Numbered from the stretch's first letter, positions 1 to 8,779 are shown. The stretch: DNA of 38,301 bases from Planctomycetota bacterium (GCA_026692885.1 JAPLNJ010000558.1:1-38301); one strand, 5' to 3'. Notes: a model not told the origin generated them from the letters alone. Numbers and translations are program-made.

Positions 1-854
1 ACCTGCTGCACCACCATCACGATCCGCAGTTTCGTCGAACGGTTGTCGCTGGCAAAGCTCAATTGAGCTGCAGCCGCGAACAGGAACAGCAGAAAATACG
101 TGACACAGGCCGTGAGAATAGCGGCTTGGGCGATCCAGAAGTCGGCATCGTCGAAAGGCATCCGTCCCGCTTCATACGTCAGTGCGCTCCACGAGATGCA
201 CCAGACGATGGTGACGAACACTAAGCCGATCAACAAGCCCACCGACAACAGCACCTGGATGTGGCGGGCCCGCGTGATCGCCGCTACGCACAGCCCAAAT
301 ACGGATAACAGCATGGAGGCCAGGAACGAGTAGAACAGCAAGAACGCGATGGTAAACACATCGACGCCGCGTAGCAGATAGGTGAACGCGATGCAGGGCG
401 CCAAGGCCGAGTAATAGATCAGCATCTGCAGCAGGGCACTGCCCAACTTGCCCGTCACGATCTGCCGCGACGACAGCGTGGTGATCGATAGTAATTCGTA
501 CGTGCCGTCCTCGCGCTCGCAGGACAGCGAACGGTAGGCGGAAAACGGCACAATCAACAGCAGCGGGACAGTCAGCACGATGTGAAAACCGATCAGCATG
601 AACGGGCCGCTGGGCGAGTAGTAAATGCCCGGCCCCACCAGCGCGACGCCGATCAGCGACCAGCCCCAACCACAGACCAGCAGCAGGATGAAGGTGATCA
701 GGAACTGCTTGCTCTTCAGCGCCTGACGAGCTTCCTTGACCAGAATCGGATTCAGCTTCTCGCTGCTCCGTTCCAGCCCCTGGTCCACGCGGCTCCAGAA
801 GCCGGGCGCCGCGTCGGCGAAGGGGGATGCGGGGTCGGAAGTGGTTAGAGACAT
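1..854 (-). CDS. ABC-2 type transporter permease (partial, C-terminus outside window)
   Basis: The reverse strand from ATG 854 stays open to the window edge (284 full codons), so the 3' end is missing. The protein begins MSLTTSDPASPF, has a soluble stretch with KEARQALKSKQF near residue 45, and then shows repeated hydrophobic segments (about residues 52-78, 86-108, 145-160, 168-195, 200-225 and 240-265). The cytoplasmic motif CEREDGTYELL before the third segment is typical of ABC-2 permeases, which form the membrane channel of exporters. It is the last visible gene of an operon with an ATPase (1066-2022) and a membrane accessory protein (2023-4362). The spacer from the ATPase is filled by a short-tandem-repeat block. 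The substrate cannot be inferred. Confidence in the class is high. Confidence 0.8.
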   Translation of the reverse strand, partial: MSLTTSDPASPFADAAPGFWSRVDQGLERSSEKLNPILVKEARQALKSKQFLITFILLLVCGWGWSLIGVALVGPGIYYSPSGPFMLIGFHIVLTVPLLLIVPFSAYRSLSCEREDGTYELLSITTLSSRQIVTGKLGSALLQMLIYYSALAPCIAFTYLLRGVDVFTIAFLLFYSFLASMLLSVFGLCVAAITRARHIQVLLSVGLLIGLVFVTIVWCISWSALTYEAGRMPFDDADFWIAQAAILTACVTYFLLFLFAAAAQLSFASDNRSTKLRIVMVVQQ

Positions 855-870
855 GTCTGTTGGTTCTTGG

Positions 871-1010
871 TCCGTTGTCCGTTGTCAGTTGTCAGTTGTC
901 CGTTGTCAGTTGTCCGTTGTCAGTTGTCAGTTGTCAGTTGTCAGTTGTCAGTTGTCAGTTGTCAGTTGTCAGTTGTCAGTTGGCGGGGGGCAGTTGGCAG
1001 TTGGCGGGCG
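871..1010. repeat. Heptanucleotide tandem repeat (TCAGTTG)n
   Basis: Sixteen contiguous 7-bp units occupy 871-982. Twelve read TCAGTTG and four read TCCGTTG (units 1, 2, 5 and 7). Four decayed units follow (two GCAGTTG, two GC-rich) to about 1010. The unit lacks stop codons in all plus frames, which creates spurious open frames. It lies between the stop of the ATPase gene and the start of the permease gene, inside one transcription unit. It resembles the short tandemly repeated repetitive (STRR) heptamers known from cyanobacteria; whether it is related is inference. Confidence 0.95.
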
Positions 1011-1015
1011 TTCGA

Positions 1016-1062
1016 CTCCTCGGCTCCTCGGCTCTCCGGCTCTCCGGCTCTCGCCTCTCCGG
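1016..1062. repeat. Octanucleotide tandem repeat CTC(C/T)(T/C)CGG
   Basis: Six units follow the heptamer block: CTCCTCGG twice, CTCTCCGG twice, a 7-bp CTCTCGC variant and CTCTCCGG again. They end a few bases before the stop codon of the ABC ATPase gene (1066-1068). Unit length and sequence differ from the neighbouring heptamers. Confidence 0.85.
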
Positions 1063-1065
1063 CTC

Positions 1066-2022
1066 TCACTGCACGGCTCCGCGGGTTACTTGCAGGAACA
1101 CGTCCTCCAGGGACTTCTGGCGGCTGCCGAAGGCGGCGATGCGGAAGCCAACGAGGATGACTTCCTTCAGGAAATCCGCTTGTGATTCGCGGCCGCCGTC
1201 ATGGATCAGGTGCACGAGTTCCCCATCGACGGAGACGTTCCGTACGTCGGTGCGCTGGCTGAGCCATTGGCACAGTGTCTCGCCACCGCCGAGCACGCGG
1301 AGCGTCACCTCGCTGTGTGTCGTGAGGGCCCTCTGCATGTCCGACACCGCGCCGGTGACCAACAGCCGGCCCTGCTCGATAATCCCCACCTGGTCGCACA
1401 TCTCGGCCAGTTCCGTAAGGATATGCGAGCTGACCAGAACCGTCTTGCCGGCTGTGGCTAACTGCCGGATCATCTCCCGCAGTTCGATACGGGCACGGGG
1501 ATCGAGGCCTGCCGCCGGTTCGTCCAATACCAATACGCTGGGATTGTGGATCATCGCGCGACCCAGACAGAGACGCTGCTTCATGCCCTTCGACAGCCCG
1601 CGAATCGGCTTCTGGGCCAGTTGGTCCAAGCCGGTGAAACTCATGGTGTGCCGCAACGCCTGGTGCCGCTCGCGGCCGACCAGGCCATAGGCCCGCGCGA
1701 AGAAATCTAGGTATTCGTAGCAGTCGACATTCGGGTACGTCCCGAAGTAATCCGGCATAAACCCCAGCCGCCGGCGCACACGATCCGGATCGTTGACGAC
1801 CGAGAAGCCGTCCACCAGCGCGTCGCCGTAGGTGGGCAAATCGAGCGTCGCGAGAATGCGCATGCTGGTGGTCTTACCAGCGCCATTGGGACCGATGTAG
1901 CCGAACACCGTGCCCTGGGGGACTTCAAACGAGACGTCGTCCACTGCCCGCGTGCGACCGAAGTGCCGGTGCAGTCGGCGAAGCTCGATCATGGGATGTC
2001 CGCTGGTCGTGCCAACCATCAT
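1066..2022 (-). CDS. ABC transporter ATP-binding protein
   Basis: Predicted 318 aa nucleotide-binding subunit of an ABC-2 exporter; it hydrolyses ATP at the cytoplasmic face of the permease. Visible motifs in order: Walker A GPNGAGKT (44-51), signature LSKGMKQ (143-149), Walker B VLVLDEP (163-169) and the switch His200 in SSH. A C-terminal regulatory extension of about 100 residues follows, as in other DrrA/CcmA-type exporters. The ATG at 2022 directly follows the TAA of the upstream gene with no intervening base; a second ATG follows at once, and Met11 (MIELRRLHRHFG) is the more conventional domain start. Cotranscribed with the upstream accessory membrane protein and the downstream permease. 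The cargo is unknown. Confidence 0.93.
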   Translation of the reverse strand: MMVGTTSGHPMIELRRLHRHFGRTRAVDDVSFEVPQGTVFGYIGPNGAGKTTSMRILATLDLPTYGDALVDGFSVVNDPDRVRRRLGFMPDYFGTYPNVDCYEYLDFFARAYGLVGRERHQALRHTMSFTGLDQLAQKPIRGLSKGMKQRLCLGRAMIHNPSVLVLDEPAAGLDPRARIELREMIRQLATAGKTVLVSSHILTELAEMCDQVGIIEQGRLLVTGAVSDMQRALTTHSEVTLRVLGGGETLCQWLSQRTDVRNVSVDGELVHLIHDGGRESQADFLKEVILVGFRIAAFGSRQKSLEDVFLQVTRGAVQ

Positions 2023-4362
2023 TTACCACCTGCCTGTAACGACGTGGTAACTGGCCTGCTCACGGGCCGCACGAGACCCCAAGGGCAGCTCAGGCGCGGT
2101 GCGGGTGATGGCCAGGTAGCTGCGCGGAGTCAACTCAGAGTACGCGGCCTGCTTCAGATTACGTTCCAGGATCCCCACGTCGAACTTCGCCGGCGGCAGT
2201 CCCTGGTCCACGTTGTTATAGTAGTATCGTCGTCCGAAGCCGCGGTTGTAGACCTGCGAGTCATAGCCGACGGGAAAGGCCGGGCGATCGGCGAGCCACG
2301 CGGACTTGAATTCGCGGGCGACCACATCCTTTTCCGTCGCTTGCGGCTGGAACACCTGCCCCGGTAGCACGTCGCTGGCCCAGTAGTACTTGCCGTGCGT
2401 GTCGCAGAGGACGACTTTCTCCAGCGTGGTATTCAGGCCGTTGGTCACCTGCGGCGGCGCGGACTGCCCCGCCATCTCGGCCACCTGCAAGCCAAGCCGA
2501 CTCGGATGCGACTGGACCACCATGAACTGAGCTGTCGACCGCGAGGACAGATAGCCGGAGAGCAAACGCTGCTGGTCGTCCCACATCAGGCTGCGACGCT
2601 TCCCGTGGCGTTCCTCAGGAAACTGTTCGATGGGATAGCAGGCGACGTCGGCGGGAAAGGCGAGGCCCCGCGATGGGGCCAAACCGGCGTAGTAGGACTG
2701 TCGCGCCCAAGCGACGGCTTGTCCCCGCCGCTGATCGACGTCGGTGAAACTGCGCACCCGCACCCGCACTCCCAAGCCGTCGCTGATCAGGGCGTAGGCG
2801 AGCAGCGTCCCCGTCACCAGCGCCGCTCCACCGGGGACGGTCACCAACAGCAGGTACAGCCGTCGCCGACGACGCAGCACGACATAATTGACCGGGCCGA
2901 TGACGATCGCAAACAGCGTAATCAGCGTCAGGTAGGACTTGATCGGCGCCGCGCCCACACCGGGAACTCCGAGATTCCAGTACTCGCTGTTCTCGCGGCG
3001 GAGCGAGAAACCATGCCGCTGATACCACCGCCAATTGACCGGGTCGAGTTGGTTGAACAGCCAAGCTAAGTCAGGGTTGCTGGGCGAGAACGGCGCGTTG
3101 GTGCGGCATGCCACCACACGTCCCAGGCCCATTGACCGCCAAATGAACGGCGTCGGCGAGGCAGGCTCCGGCTTGGCATCCGGCGGTTTCGTCTCCACCG
3201 GCTTGGACGCTTCCCCGGCCGGCGACGTCCCCGGCGATAGCGTCCCCATTGCTCGCGATTGCTGCAAATAGACTTCATCGAGGCCGCGGATGACTTGTTC
3301 CTTCGTCGCGGGTGGCGACGGGACCGTCCATCCCGGCCACGGCCCCGCGCGGCCCGTGTCGGCGGCGGCGGGTAGCACCGCCAATAACTCCTCCAACTCG
3401 GCTAACTGGGGCGAGTCGAGGTCGACTCCGAAGACGCCAAGCGTCGGGCCCGTGGCCGTCCACGCCCGGATGGCCTGCCACTGGTCCGGATGCTGCTTGG
3501 CCAGCGACCGGAGTTCTTCCAGCGAGAGGAAAATCATATCGAAGCAGGTGTAGTCGATCCACTTGGCCGGCAATTCGCTCGGCGGCAGCAGCGCAACTTT
3601 GGTCAGGCTGTTCAGCAGGTTCAGGGTCTCCGCATCGGTGGTGTTCGATGCCGAGGTCAGCGGGACATTACTGGTTGGAGCGCCGTAGTACTGCGTATTC
3701 GGAAAACGACTGGCGAGTTGGCGGAGGTCGGGCAGGCGAGGAGGCGTCTGGGCGGACGGCGGTCCCAGGAAGACGTTATTGGCGACCGGCGCGTTCGAGT
3801 CGATAATCAGCATCCCCGGCAACGCCTCGCTCCAGGCGTACGTATTACTGGTAGCCAGGCCGAGACTTCCGGAGACGTCCTCCAGCCACACGCCATCCTC
3901 GTAGGCTTGCACTTCCAACGTCCCCCACCCGGAATGTTGCGGGATCGAGACGGCGGTGCGGGCCCGCGCGGCGCCCTGAGGCAGCTCGATATAGAACGTC
4001 ACGCTCTGAGCGGCGTCACCGTACTCCCACGATCGCGGGCGGAGCACAATGCGAAACGTACGGTCTGCCGTTGTGGGACCGGGCGGCCAGTTGATGGCGT
4101 CGACGCGGACCGGACGGTAGCCGTCGCCGTTGATCCACGTGGTATCGATTTCCAGTTTCAGACCGCTCTTCCACTTTGTGGCCGTATTGGGGAGTGTCAC
4201 GACTGTCCCGGAACCGGCCCATGCGACTTGCGGTCCGGGGATAACGTTGAACGCCAGAAGGGCCACGCACTGGGCGATAAGCACGAACCCGCTGGAGGCA
4301 CGTGCGCACCGGCCCCCGCGGAACGGCCGAGAAACAACTTCGGCATTTGCTCTTTCGCCCAT
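2023..4362 (-). CDS. Large membrane-anchored accessory protein of ABC exporter operon
   Basis: I do not recognise a named family. From ATG 4362 it is 779 aa. The frame extends upstream to a GTG at 4692, but that extension would read through a palindromic repeat (4488-4543) and overlap the next gene, so the later start is preferred. A basic N-terminus is followed by a hydrophobic signal or anchor ending near AWAGSG (about residues 25-48). An extracytoplasmic part follows. Two transmembrane helices lie at roughly residues 475-495 and 505-525, separated by the basic loop RRRRR, with a further soluble C-terminal part. The SNAPVANNVFLGP...FDMIFLSLEEL region resembles the glutamine-amidotransferase-like or DUF4350-like folds found beside gliding and ABC-2 exporter genes, but this is only a resemblance. 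Its stop abuts the ATPase start, so coupled translation is likely. Confidence 0.72.
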   Translation of the reverse strand: MGERANAEVVSRPFRGGRCARASSGFVLIAQCVALLAFNVIPGPQVAWAGSGTVVTLPNTATKWKSGLKLEIDTTWINGDGYRPVRVDAINWPPGPTTADRTFRIVLRPRSWEYGDAAQSVTFYIELPQGAARARTAVSIPQHSGWGTLEVQAYEDGVWLEDVSGSLGLATSNTYAWSEALPGMLIIDSNAPVANNVFLGPPSAQTPPRLPDLRQLASRFPNTQYYGAPTSNVPLTSASNTTDAETLNLLNSLTKVALLPPSELPAKWIDYTCFDMIFLSLEELRSLAKQHPDQWQAIRAWTATGPTLGVFGVDLDSPQLAELEELLAVLPAAADTGRAGPWPGWTVPSPPATKEQVIRGLDEVYLQQSRAMGTLSPGTSPAGEASKPVETKPPDAKPEPASPTPFIWRSMGLGRVVACRTNAPFSPSNPDLAWLFNQLDPVNWRWYQRHGFSLRRENSEYWNLGVPGVGAAPIKSYLTLITLFAIVIGPVNYVVLRRRRRLYLLLVTVPGGAALVTGTLLAYALISDGLGVRVRVRSFTDVDQRRGQAVAWARQSYYAGLAPSRGLAFPADVACYPIEQFPEERHGKRRSLMWDDQQRLLSGYLSSRSTAQFMVVQSHPSRLGLQVAEMAGQSAPPQVTNGLNTTLEKVVLCDTHGKYYWASDVLPGQVFQPQATEKDVVAREFKSAWLADRPAFPVGYDSQVYNRGFGRRYYYNNVDQGLPPAKFDVGILERNLKQAAYSELTPRSYLAITRTAPELPLGSRAAREQASYHVVTGRW

Positions 4363-4487
4363 CACTGTGCAAGCAGCGTTGGCCGATTTGACTCTTTCAC
4401 AGCCCGTAGGGTACATCAAGCGCAGCGCCGATGTACCAACCTCACCTCGGCACGCCAAAGCATGTAGACTGCCCGCAGGCAGCTTTG

Positions 4488-4543
4488 TCGTAGAACGGAT
4501 TTCAATCCGTTCAGTGAAAAGCGGAATAAATTCCGCTCTACGA
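4488..4543. repeat. Cloverleaf-like palindromic intergenic element (56 bp)
   Basis: Outer arms TCGTAG (4488-4493) and CTACGA (4538-4543) enclose two perfect 8-bp hairpins: AACGGATT/AATCCGTT (4494-4511) and AGCGGAAT/ATTCCGCT (4520-4537). The single-stranded form would make a three-way junction. It sits between the small membrane protein gene and the start of the exporter accessory gene. A similarly built element of different sequence is at 32332-32389. Confidence 0.85.
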
Positions 4544-4624
4544 AGGGACAAACCTGCCCGCGGGCAGCCAGGCACGGGCCTGTTCATGGGCAGTGTGGCA
4601 AGATGTTCGCTCCAGGCCATACGG

Positions 4625-4912
4625 CTACTCCAACTCATCGGGCGGAATGATCTGGGGCGGCGGAGCGACACCGGCAAACGGCGATCCGCCACGCGGCACC
4701 CGGTGCAGAACGCCGAGGAGTGAGGTCAACACATACGCCACCCCGAACGACGCACCGTAGCACAGGAACGCCAGTACCAAGCTCCCGACACCGATCGACA
4801 CCGCCATGGCCCACACGTGCTGCCGCAGCGCCGAGGCGACGATGGCAAAGAACACGCCGCAGACGGCGGTCACGAACAACAACCAGCGGATCGTGAAACG
4901 TGGGATCAGCAT
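4625..4912 (-). CDS. Small two-helix membrane protein
   Basis: 95 aa from ATG 4912 (MLIPRFTIRWLLF); a TTG six codons upstream is possible but less convincing. Two hydrophobic helices are visible (about residues 8-30 and 36-65), followed by a short Pro-rich cytoplasmic or periplasmic tail ending PPPQIIPPDELE. The opening RFTIRWLLFVTAVCGVF matches a common style of small planctomycete inner-membrane proteins of unknown role. It is the first gene of the minus-strand exporter cluster, 262 bp before the accessory gene, and diverges from the kinase fusion gene at 5134. No function is assigned. Confidence 0.6.
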   Translation of the reverse strand: MLIPRFTIRWLLFVTAVCGVFFAIVASALRQHVWAMAVSIGVGSLVLAFLCYGASFGVAYVLTSLLGVLHRVPRGGSPFAGVAPPPQIIPPDELE

Positions 4913-5133
4913 GGCCTGATTGTGGCACAATCAGCGCTGTTTGGGAACCATCGAGTAGGTCCCGCGAGCCGCGAATTCACCTTCTCCCGCCCCCACCGAC
5001 CTTGCGGCCTGTCGATTTAGTTTTCGAGGCGTCGTCGCCGCGACGGCTCAAGGTAAGCGGCATTGGGCTTACACCACCCCAGGAACTTGATTCAAATGGA
5101 AAGGCAGCTGATAACCCATAATTCGGATTGGCG

Positions 5134-7371
5134 ATGATGCCCGCTCCTCAACGGACGCAATACAACGAAGCGATTCAGAACCTGCGGCAGGGCGTCAGCG
5201 ACGAGGAACTGCGCAGCGGGGAACTGGCGGTCAATGCCTTCGGGCTGCCGCTAGTGTGGGCCGGCGGTTTCGCCGACGTCTATCGGGTCCATTGTCCCCA
5301 ATCCGGCAATACCTGGGCCGTCAAGTGCTTCGTCAAGGAGACACCGCGGCTGCGCGAACGCTACCGCGAAATCGGCGCGCATCTGCGCCAGGCCCACCTG
5401 CCGTTCACCGTCGAATTTCAGGTTGTCGAGCCGGGCCTGCGCGTCGGCGACCAGTGGGTGCCGATCTTGAAGATGCGCTGGGTGGAAGGGCTGAGTCTGA
5501 ATCAATTCGTCAGCCAGCATCTGGACCGGCCGAAAAATCTGCGGCAGTTGCTGGAGCTGTGGCCCAGGCTGGCGACGCGCTTGCAGGAGGCCGGGATGGC
5601 GCACGGGGACTTGCAGCACGGGAATGTGCTGTTGGTACCGGTGCCGGAGACGGGCCGTTTGAGTCTGAAACTGGTGGACTACGACGGCATGTTCGTGCCG
5701 GCGCTGGCGGGCTTCAAGACGGGCGAAGTGGGGCATCCGGCGTATCAGCATCCGCAACGTCTGCGGGAGGCGATCTACAATGCCCAGATCGACCGGTTCT
5801 CGCACTTGGCCATCTACACGGCGATCCAGGGCGTGATCGTCGGGGGTGGGGATCTGTGGCGCCGGAACGACAACGGCGACAATCTGTTGTTTCGTGAAGT
5901 GGATTACCAGAATCCCGGCTTATCGGCGACGTTGCAGCAGTTGTGGGACTTGGGAGATGCGGAGCTTCAATCGCTCACGGGGCATCTGATCCTGGCCGCC
6001 GAAGGGCAACTGGAGCAAGTACCGCTGTTGGACGAGATCATCACCGGCGGCCAAGTCCAACGTCTCGCCGCGAAAGAGCAGCAAACCGTCGAGCGACTGC
6101 TGTTTCCGTCGCGTGGCTCCCGACCTGCCCCTCGGCCGCCGGTCCTGGTGGAACCGGCGCAGCCCGCGCCGGCCGTGGCCTCGCCCCGGCCGCCAGCACC
6201 GGCGATCCCCGTGGTGGTGACGTGCGTTTGCGGATCGAGTTTCAAAGCCGCACCGCACTTGTATGGCAAGCAAGTCCCTTGTCCCGTCTGTCGAGTACCG
6301 ATCGACGTTCCCCGTCCGGGCGTCACCGATTCTGCCGCCGATCCGTTGGCGGGTCTTACCCCGACCGACGACCCGTGGACGACCGAGTTGCCTTTGTCGG
6401 CGATGGTTTCGCCGGCGTCCTTGCCGCGCATACCGAGGCCCGTGCCGAAGGCGGAACCAATCGCTGAAGTGGGCGAGTTCCTGCGTCGGAACTGGATACC
6501 GACCAGCGCGGTCTCGCTGGGCGTTCTGGCCATCCTGGTGTTGCTGGTCATGATCTTCTCGCCGTTCCGCGGGAGTCCCCAAGCTCCTGCGGAGACTGCC
6601 CGTACGTCCGCTCCACCACCGGTGGATGTGAGCGAGGATGTGCCTACCCCGACACCGGAGACGCTCACGAACAGCATCGGGATGAAGCTGATGTTGATTC
6701 CGGCCGGCGAGTTCCTGATGGGTTCACCGGAGTCGGAGAGTGGCGCCGGTTCCGACGAGAAGCCGCAACACCGCGTGCGGATCACCAAGCCGTTCTATCT
6801 GGGTGTGTACGAGGTGACGCAGGCCCAATATCAGAAGATCGTGGGCAACAACCCGAGTAAGTTCAATGGCGAATCTCTTCCTGTCGAGACCGTCTCGTGG
6901 GAAGACGCGGTGGTGTTCTGCAAACGGCTGTCGGAAGTGGCTGAAGAGCGCGCGGCGGGGCGCACCTACCGCTTACCAACCGAGGCCGAGTGGGAGTACG
7001 CTTGCCGGGCTGGCAGCACCAGCAAGTATTCGTTCGGCGACTCCGAGGCGGAATTAGGGACGTACGCCTGGTACGACAAGAACTCGGGCGGGACGACGCA
7101 CCCGGTGGGCGAGAAGCAGGCCAACGCCTGGGGGCTGTACGATCTGCAGGGCAATGTGTGGGAGTGGTGTGCGGACGGGTACGATCCTTATGCGGCGGGG
7201 GCGGCGAGTGATCCGTCGGGGCCCGGCTCGGCCTCCCTCCGGGTGTTTCGCGGCGGCAGTTGGTACTACACGGCCGCGGACTGCCGGTCGGCGAACCGTG
7301 GCAGGATCTCGCCGTCGGGCCGGAGCTGCAACCTGGGCTTCCGGCTGGCCGCAGTCCAGTCCCCACGCTGA
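5134..7371 (+). CDS. Kinase-like / zinc ribbon / TM / SUMF1 (FGE-sulfatase) fusion protein
   Basis: 745 aa from the first ATG at 5134; a TTG at 5128 also opens the frame. Domains in order: a protein-kinase-like domain (about 35-270) with candidate ATP lysine K64 in WAVKCF, catalytic loop HGDLQHGN (157-164) and DYDG in place of DFG (182-185); a CxC...CPVC zinc ribbon (about 362-393); one TM helix (about 453-476); and a C-terminal SUMF1/FGE-sulfatase domain (about 511-740) with NSIGMKLMLIPAGEF, the GNVWEWC block and FRGGSW. SUMF1 domains form the C-type-lectin-like fold of formylglycine-generating enzymes, but many planctomycete copies are probably binding domains. The layout implies a cytoplasmic kinase-like part and an extracytoplasmic SUMF1 part, suggesting a receptor-like role (inference). 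No strong ribosome binding site is visible; a 13-codon frame (5096-5137) overlaps its start. Confidence 0.85.
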   Translation: MMPAPQRTQYNEAIQNLRQGVSDEELRSGELAVNAFGLPLVWAGGFADVYRVHCPQSGNTWAVKCFVKETPRLRERYREIGAHLRQAHLPFTVEFQVVEPGLRVGDQWVPILKMRWVEGLSLNQFVSQHLDRPKNLRQLLELWPRLATRLQEAGMAHGDLQHGNVLLVPVPETGRLSLKLVDYDGMFVPALAGFKTGEVGHPAYQHPQRLREAIYNAQIDRFSHLAIYTAIQGVIVGGGDLWRRNDNGDNLLFREVDYQNPGLSATLQQLWDLGDAELQSLTGHLILAAEGQLEQVPLLDEIITGGQVQRLAAKEQQTVERLLFPSRGSRPAPRPPVLVEPAQPAPAVASPRPPAPAIPVVVTCVCGSSFKAAPHLYGKQVPCPVCRVPIDVPRPGVTDSAADPLAGLTPTDDPWTTELPLSAMVSPASLPRIPRPVPKAEPIAEVGEFLRRNWIPTSAVSLGVLAILVLLVMIFSPFRGSPQAPAETARTSAPPPVDVSEDVPTPTPETLTNSIGMKLMLIPAGEFLMGSPESESGAGSDEKPQHRVRITKPFYLGVYEVTQAQYQKIVGNNPSKFNGESLPVETVSWEDAVVFCKRLSEVAEERAAGRTYRLPTEAEWEYACRAGSTSKYSFGDSEAELGTYAWYDKNSGGTTHPVGEKQANAWGLYDLQGNVWEWCADGYDPYAAGAASDPSGPGSASLRVFRGGSWYYTAADCRSANRGRISPSGRSCNLGFRLAAVQSPR

Positions 7372-7410
7372 GCCCAGCAGGCAAGAGCGAGCGGAGCCTG
7401 GAGCGAAGGC

Positions 7411-7557
7411 CGAAGGGGTTCGCACGCAGCGGAGCGGAGTCGAACCCCTTCGAGCCGTAGCGGAAGGCGTAGCGCCCTCGTAGCATGGCTCTCCAGAGCC
7501 GTGTGGTTCGAATTCGCCCCGCCAACGCACGGCTCTGGAGATCCATGCTACGAGGGT
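7411..7557. repeat. Two inverted repeats downstream of the kinase-SUMF1 gene
   Basis: A 12-bp stem CGAAGGGGTTCG (7411-7422) pairs with CGAACCCCTTCG (7442-7453). A second, longer palindrome has 29-bp arms at 7476-7504 and 7529-7557 that match at 28 of 29 positions (core CTCGTAGCATGG / CCATGCTACGAG) around a 24-bp loop. Neither is followed by a T tract, so they look like dispersed palindromic elements rather than terminators. Confidence 0.85.
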
Positions 7558-7691
7558 GCAGTTCGACTTCGCCTTGCCAGACCGCTCACGATGTCTGCCT
7601 GGCTCGCCGCGTCAGGGCGTGACACGGCGGATCCGGGTTCCGATACCAGGACGACGGGTTTCGCGTGGCGGGAGTCCGGTCGGGTCCTATT

Positions 7692-7804
7692 GAGTCCTAG
7701 GTTGTTAATGAAAACGAGAGAATGTGGATGGGGAGGGCGACGCTCCCGCGGAGCCGTGGGCCGTCCCTGACGGCCCGTTCCAGCTCGGCGGGAGCCTCGC
7801 CCTA
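7692..7804 (-). mobile_element. Truncated MITE-like element (inverted relative to the 8778-8928 copy)
   Basis: It starts with GAGTCCTAGGTTG and continues through the GGGAGGGCGACGCTCCCGCG and GGGCCGTCCCTGACGGCCC stretches, closely matching the reverse complement of the complete element at 8778-8928. The far terminal inverted repeat is missing; the homology stops where the dispersed repeat at 7805-8054 begins. The two copies flank the FHA gene in opposite orientation. No transposase is nearby. Confidence 0.8.
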
Positions 7805-8054
7805 GGGCGAGGCAGAGTTGGGGTTGACATGGGACATTGGCACGGTGGCAAGGGCGAGAACCTGTTTCGCTTCTTGCCCCGCAGGGGCGCACATGACAGA
7901 TCGAGACAACGGCCTGATCGTGATCCACAGGTTTTCGCCCCAAAGGGGCAGCCACATACCAGCCCAGGGCAGAGCGGAGCGGCGTTAGCCGCGTAGCGTC
8001 GCCCTGGGTTAGGAGAGAATAGAGAACACTAGCCCTGAAGGGGCGAAACAAACC
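7805..8054 (+). repeat. Dispersed repeat of about 245 bp, copy A
   Basis: The block running from GGGCGAGGCAGAGTTGGGG to CCTGAAGGGGCGAAACAAACC is the near-identical reverse complement of 32440-32684 (roughly 90% by eye, few small indels). It contains several internal short palindromes around GGGGCG. A partial further copy of its right end (TTTCGCCCTTTCAGGGCTA) is at about 8098-8116. Open frames inside it are not credible genes. Together with the elements on both sides it fills the 890-bp gap before the FHA gene. Confidence 0.9.
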
Positions 8055-8260
8055 TTGGTCACGTCGGACGAACGATGCGAGTGAGAGGAACCGCCTTGTT
8101 TCGCCCTTTCAGGGCTACCAGGTTGCTTCGATACCGAGGTGCGTCAGTACGTAGTGAACTAACAGCCACTGATCAAGTAGCCACTGCCCATCGCAGCGGA
8201 GAGATTCCGAATTCTTTGCGCAGAATGGCAGCAGGCCAGTCTTCAACCAGGAATACCCAC

Positions 8261-8779
8261 ATGACGGACCTTAGCGAGATCGCCGACAGCATCGACCGAG
8301 CCGTCATGCAGTCACGCCTGAACACCGTCGCGATAATGATGATGGTCGACCGCTCCGACCGTCTGGAGCACATTACGACCGTCCTGGAGCAACTGAAGCC
8401 GGGAGCCTACCTGATCGGTACTGGCCCCTCGACGGTCGGCATCATTCCACTCACGGTGGACGAGGTGGTCATCGGCAGGGCTGCGACGCCGGGCGAAGAG
8501 CTGTCCGACGTTGTCATCGACTACCACGTGGCGGACACGATGTACCTTGGCCCACACGAAGTCTCCCGCGTCCATGCGAAAATCAGACGCCGGGCGACGC
8601 CTGACGGGCCGGAATTCCGAATCGTTGACGCGGACACGACGTGCGGGACGTTCGTGAACGGGGCCGCTGTGGGGGACGAGGGGCGGGTGCTGACGCACGG
8701 CGATACCGTGTCCCTTGGCCCGTCGCATGTGAGCACTTATGTGTTTGTTGAGATCGATGACGAGTTTGGAGACGATTGA
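8261..8779 (+). CDS. FHA domain protein
   Basis: 172 aa from ATG 8261, preceded by AGGA eight bases upstream; the frame stays open further upstream but only through repeat sequence. The N-terminal 60 residues are helical and unassigned. A forkhead-associated domain spans about 65-165 with the expected GR (72-73), SxxH (S102, H105), GTFVNG (129-134) and GD..SLG signatures. FHA domains bind phosphothreonine, so it probably reads marks set by Ser/Thr kinases, which are abundant in planctomycetes (two kinase genes lie in this window). It is a lone gene without cotranscribed partners. Its TGA stop overlaps the first base pairs of the MITE at 8778. Confidence 0.88.
   Translation: MTDLSEIADSIDRAVMQSRLNTVAIMMMVDRSDRLEHITTVLEQLKPGAYLIGTGPSTVGIIPLTVDEVVIGRAATPGEELSDVVIDYHVADTMYLGPHEVSRVHAKIRRRATPDGPEFRIVDADTTCGTFVNGAAVGDEGRVLTHGDTVSLGPSHVSTYVFVEIDDEFGDD

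Noticed and set aside
871..1062. CRISPR array
   Set aside because: Units are contiguous 7- and 8-mers with no spacers, and no cas genes are present.
827..1690. Plus-strand frames through the heptamer repeats
   Set aside because: They stay open only because the heptamer has no stop codons, then run antisense to the ABC ATPase.
1..4912. Gliding or drug-export assignment for the ABC operon
   Set aside because: The subunit plan fits several exporter types, and nothing visible identifies the substrate.
5096..5137. 13-codon upstream ORF overlapping the kinase-SUMF1 start
   Set aside because: The ribosome site is weak and too far away; kept only as a note in the gene entry.
7411..7557. Intrinsic terminators after the kinase-SUMF1 gene
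   Set aside because: Stems are present but neither is followed by a T tract.
7548..8051. Open frame (FRPFRASVLYSLLTQG...) in the dispersed repeat
   Set aside because: It lies wholly in repeat sequence shared with 32440-32684, and similar peptides arise wherever this repeat occurs.
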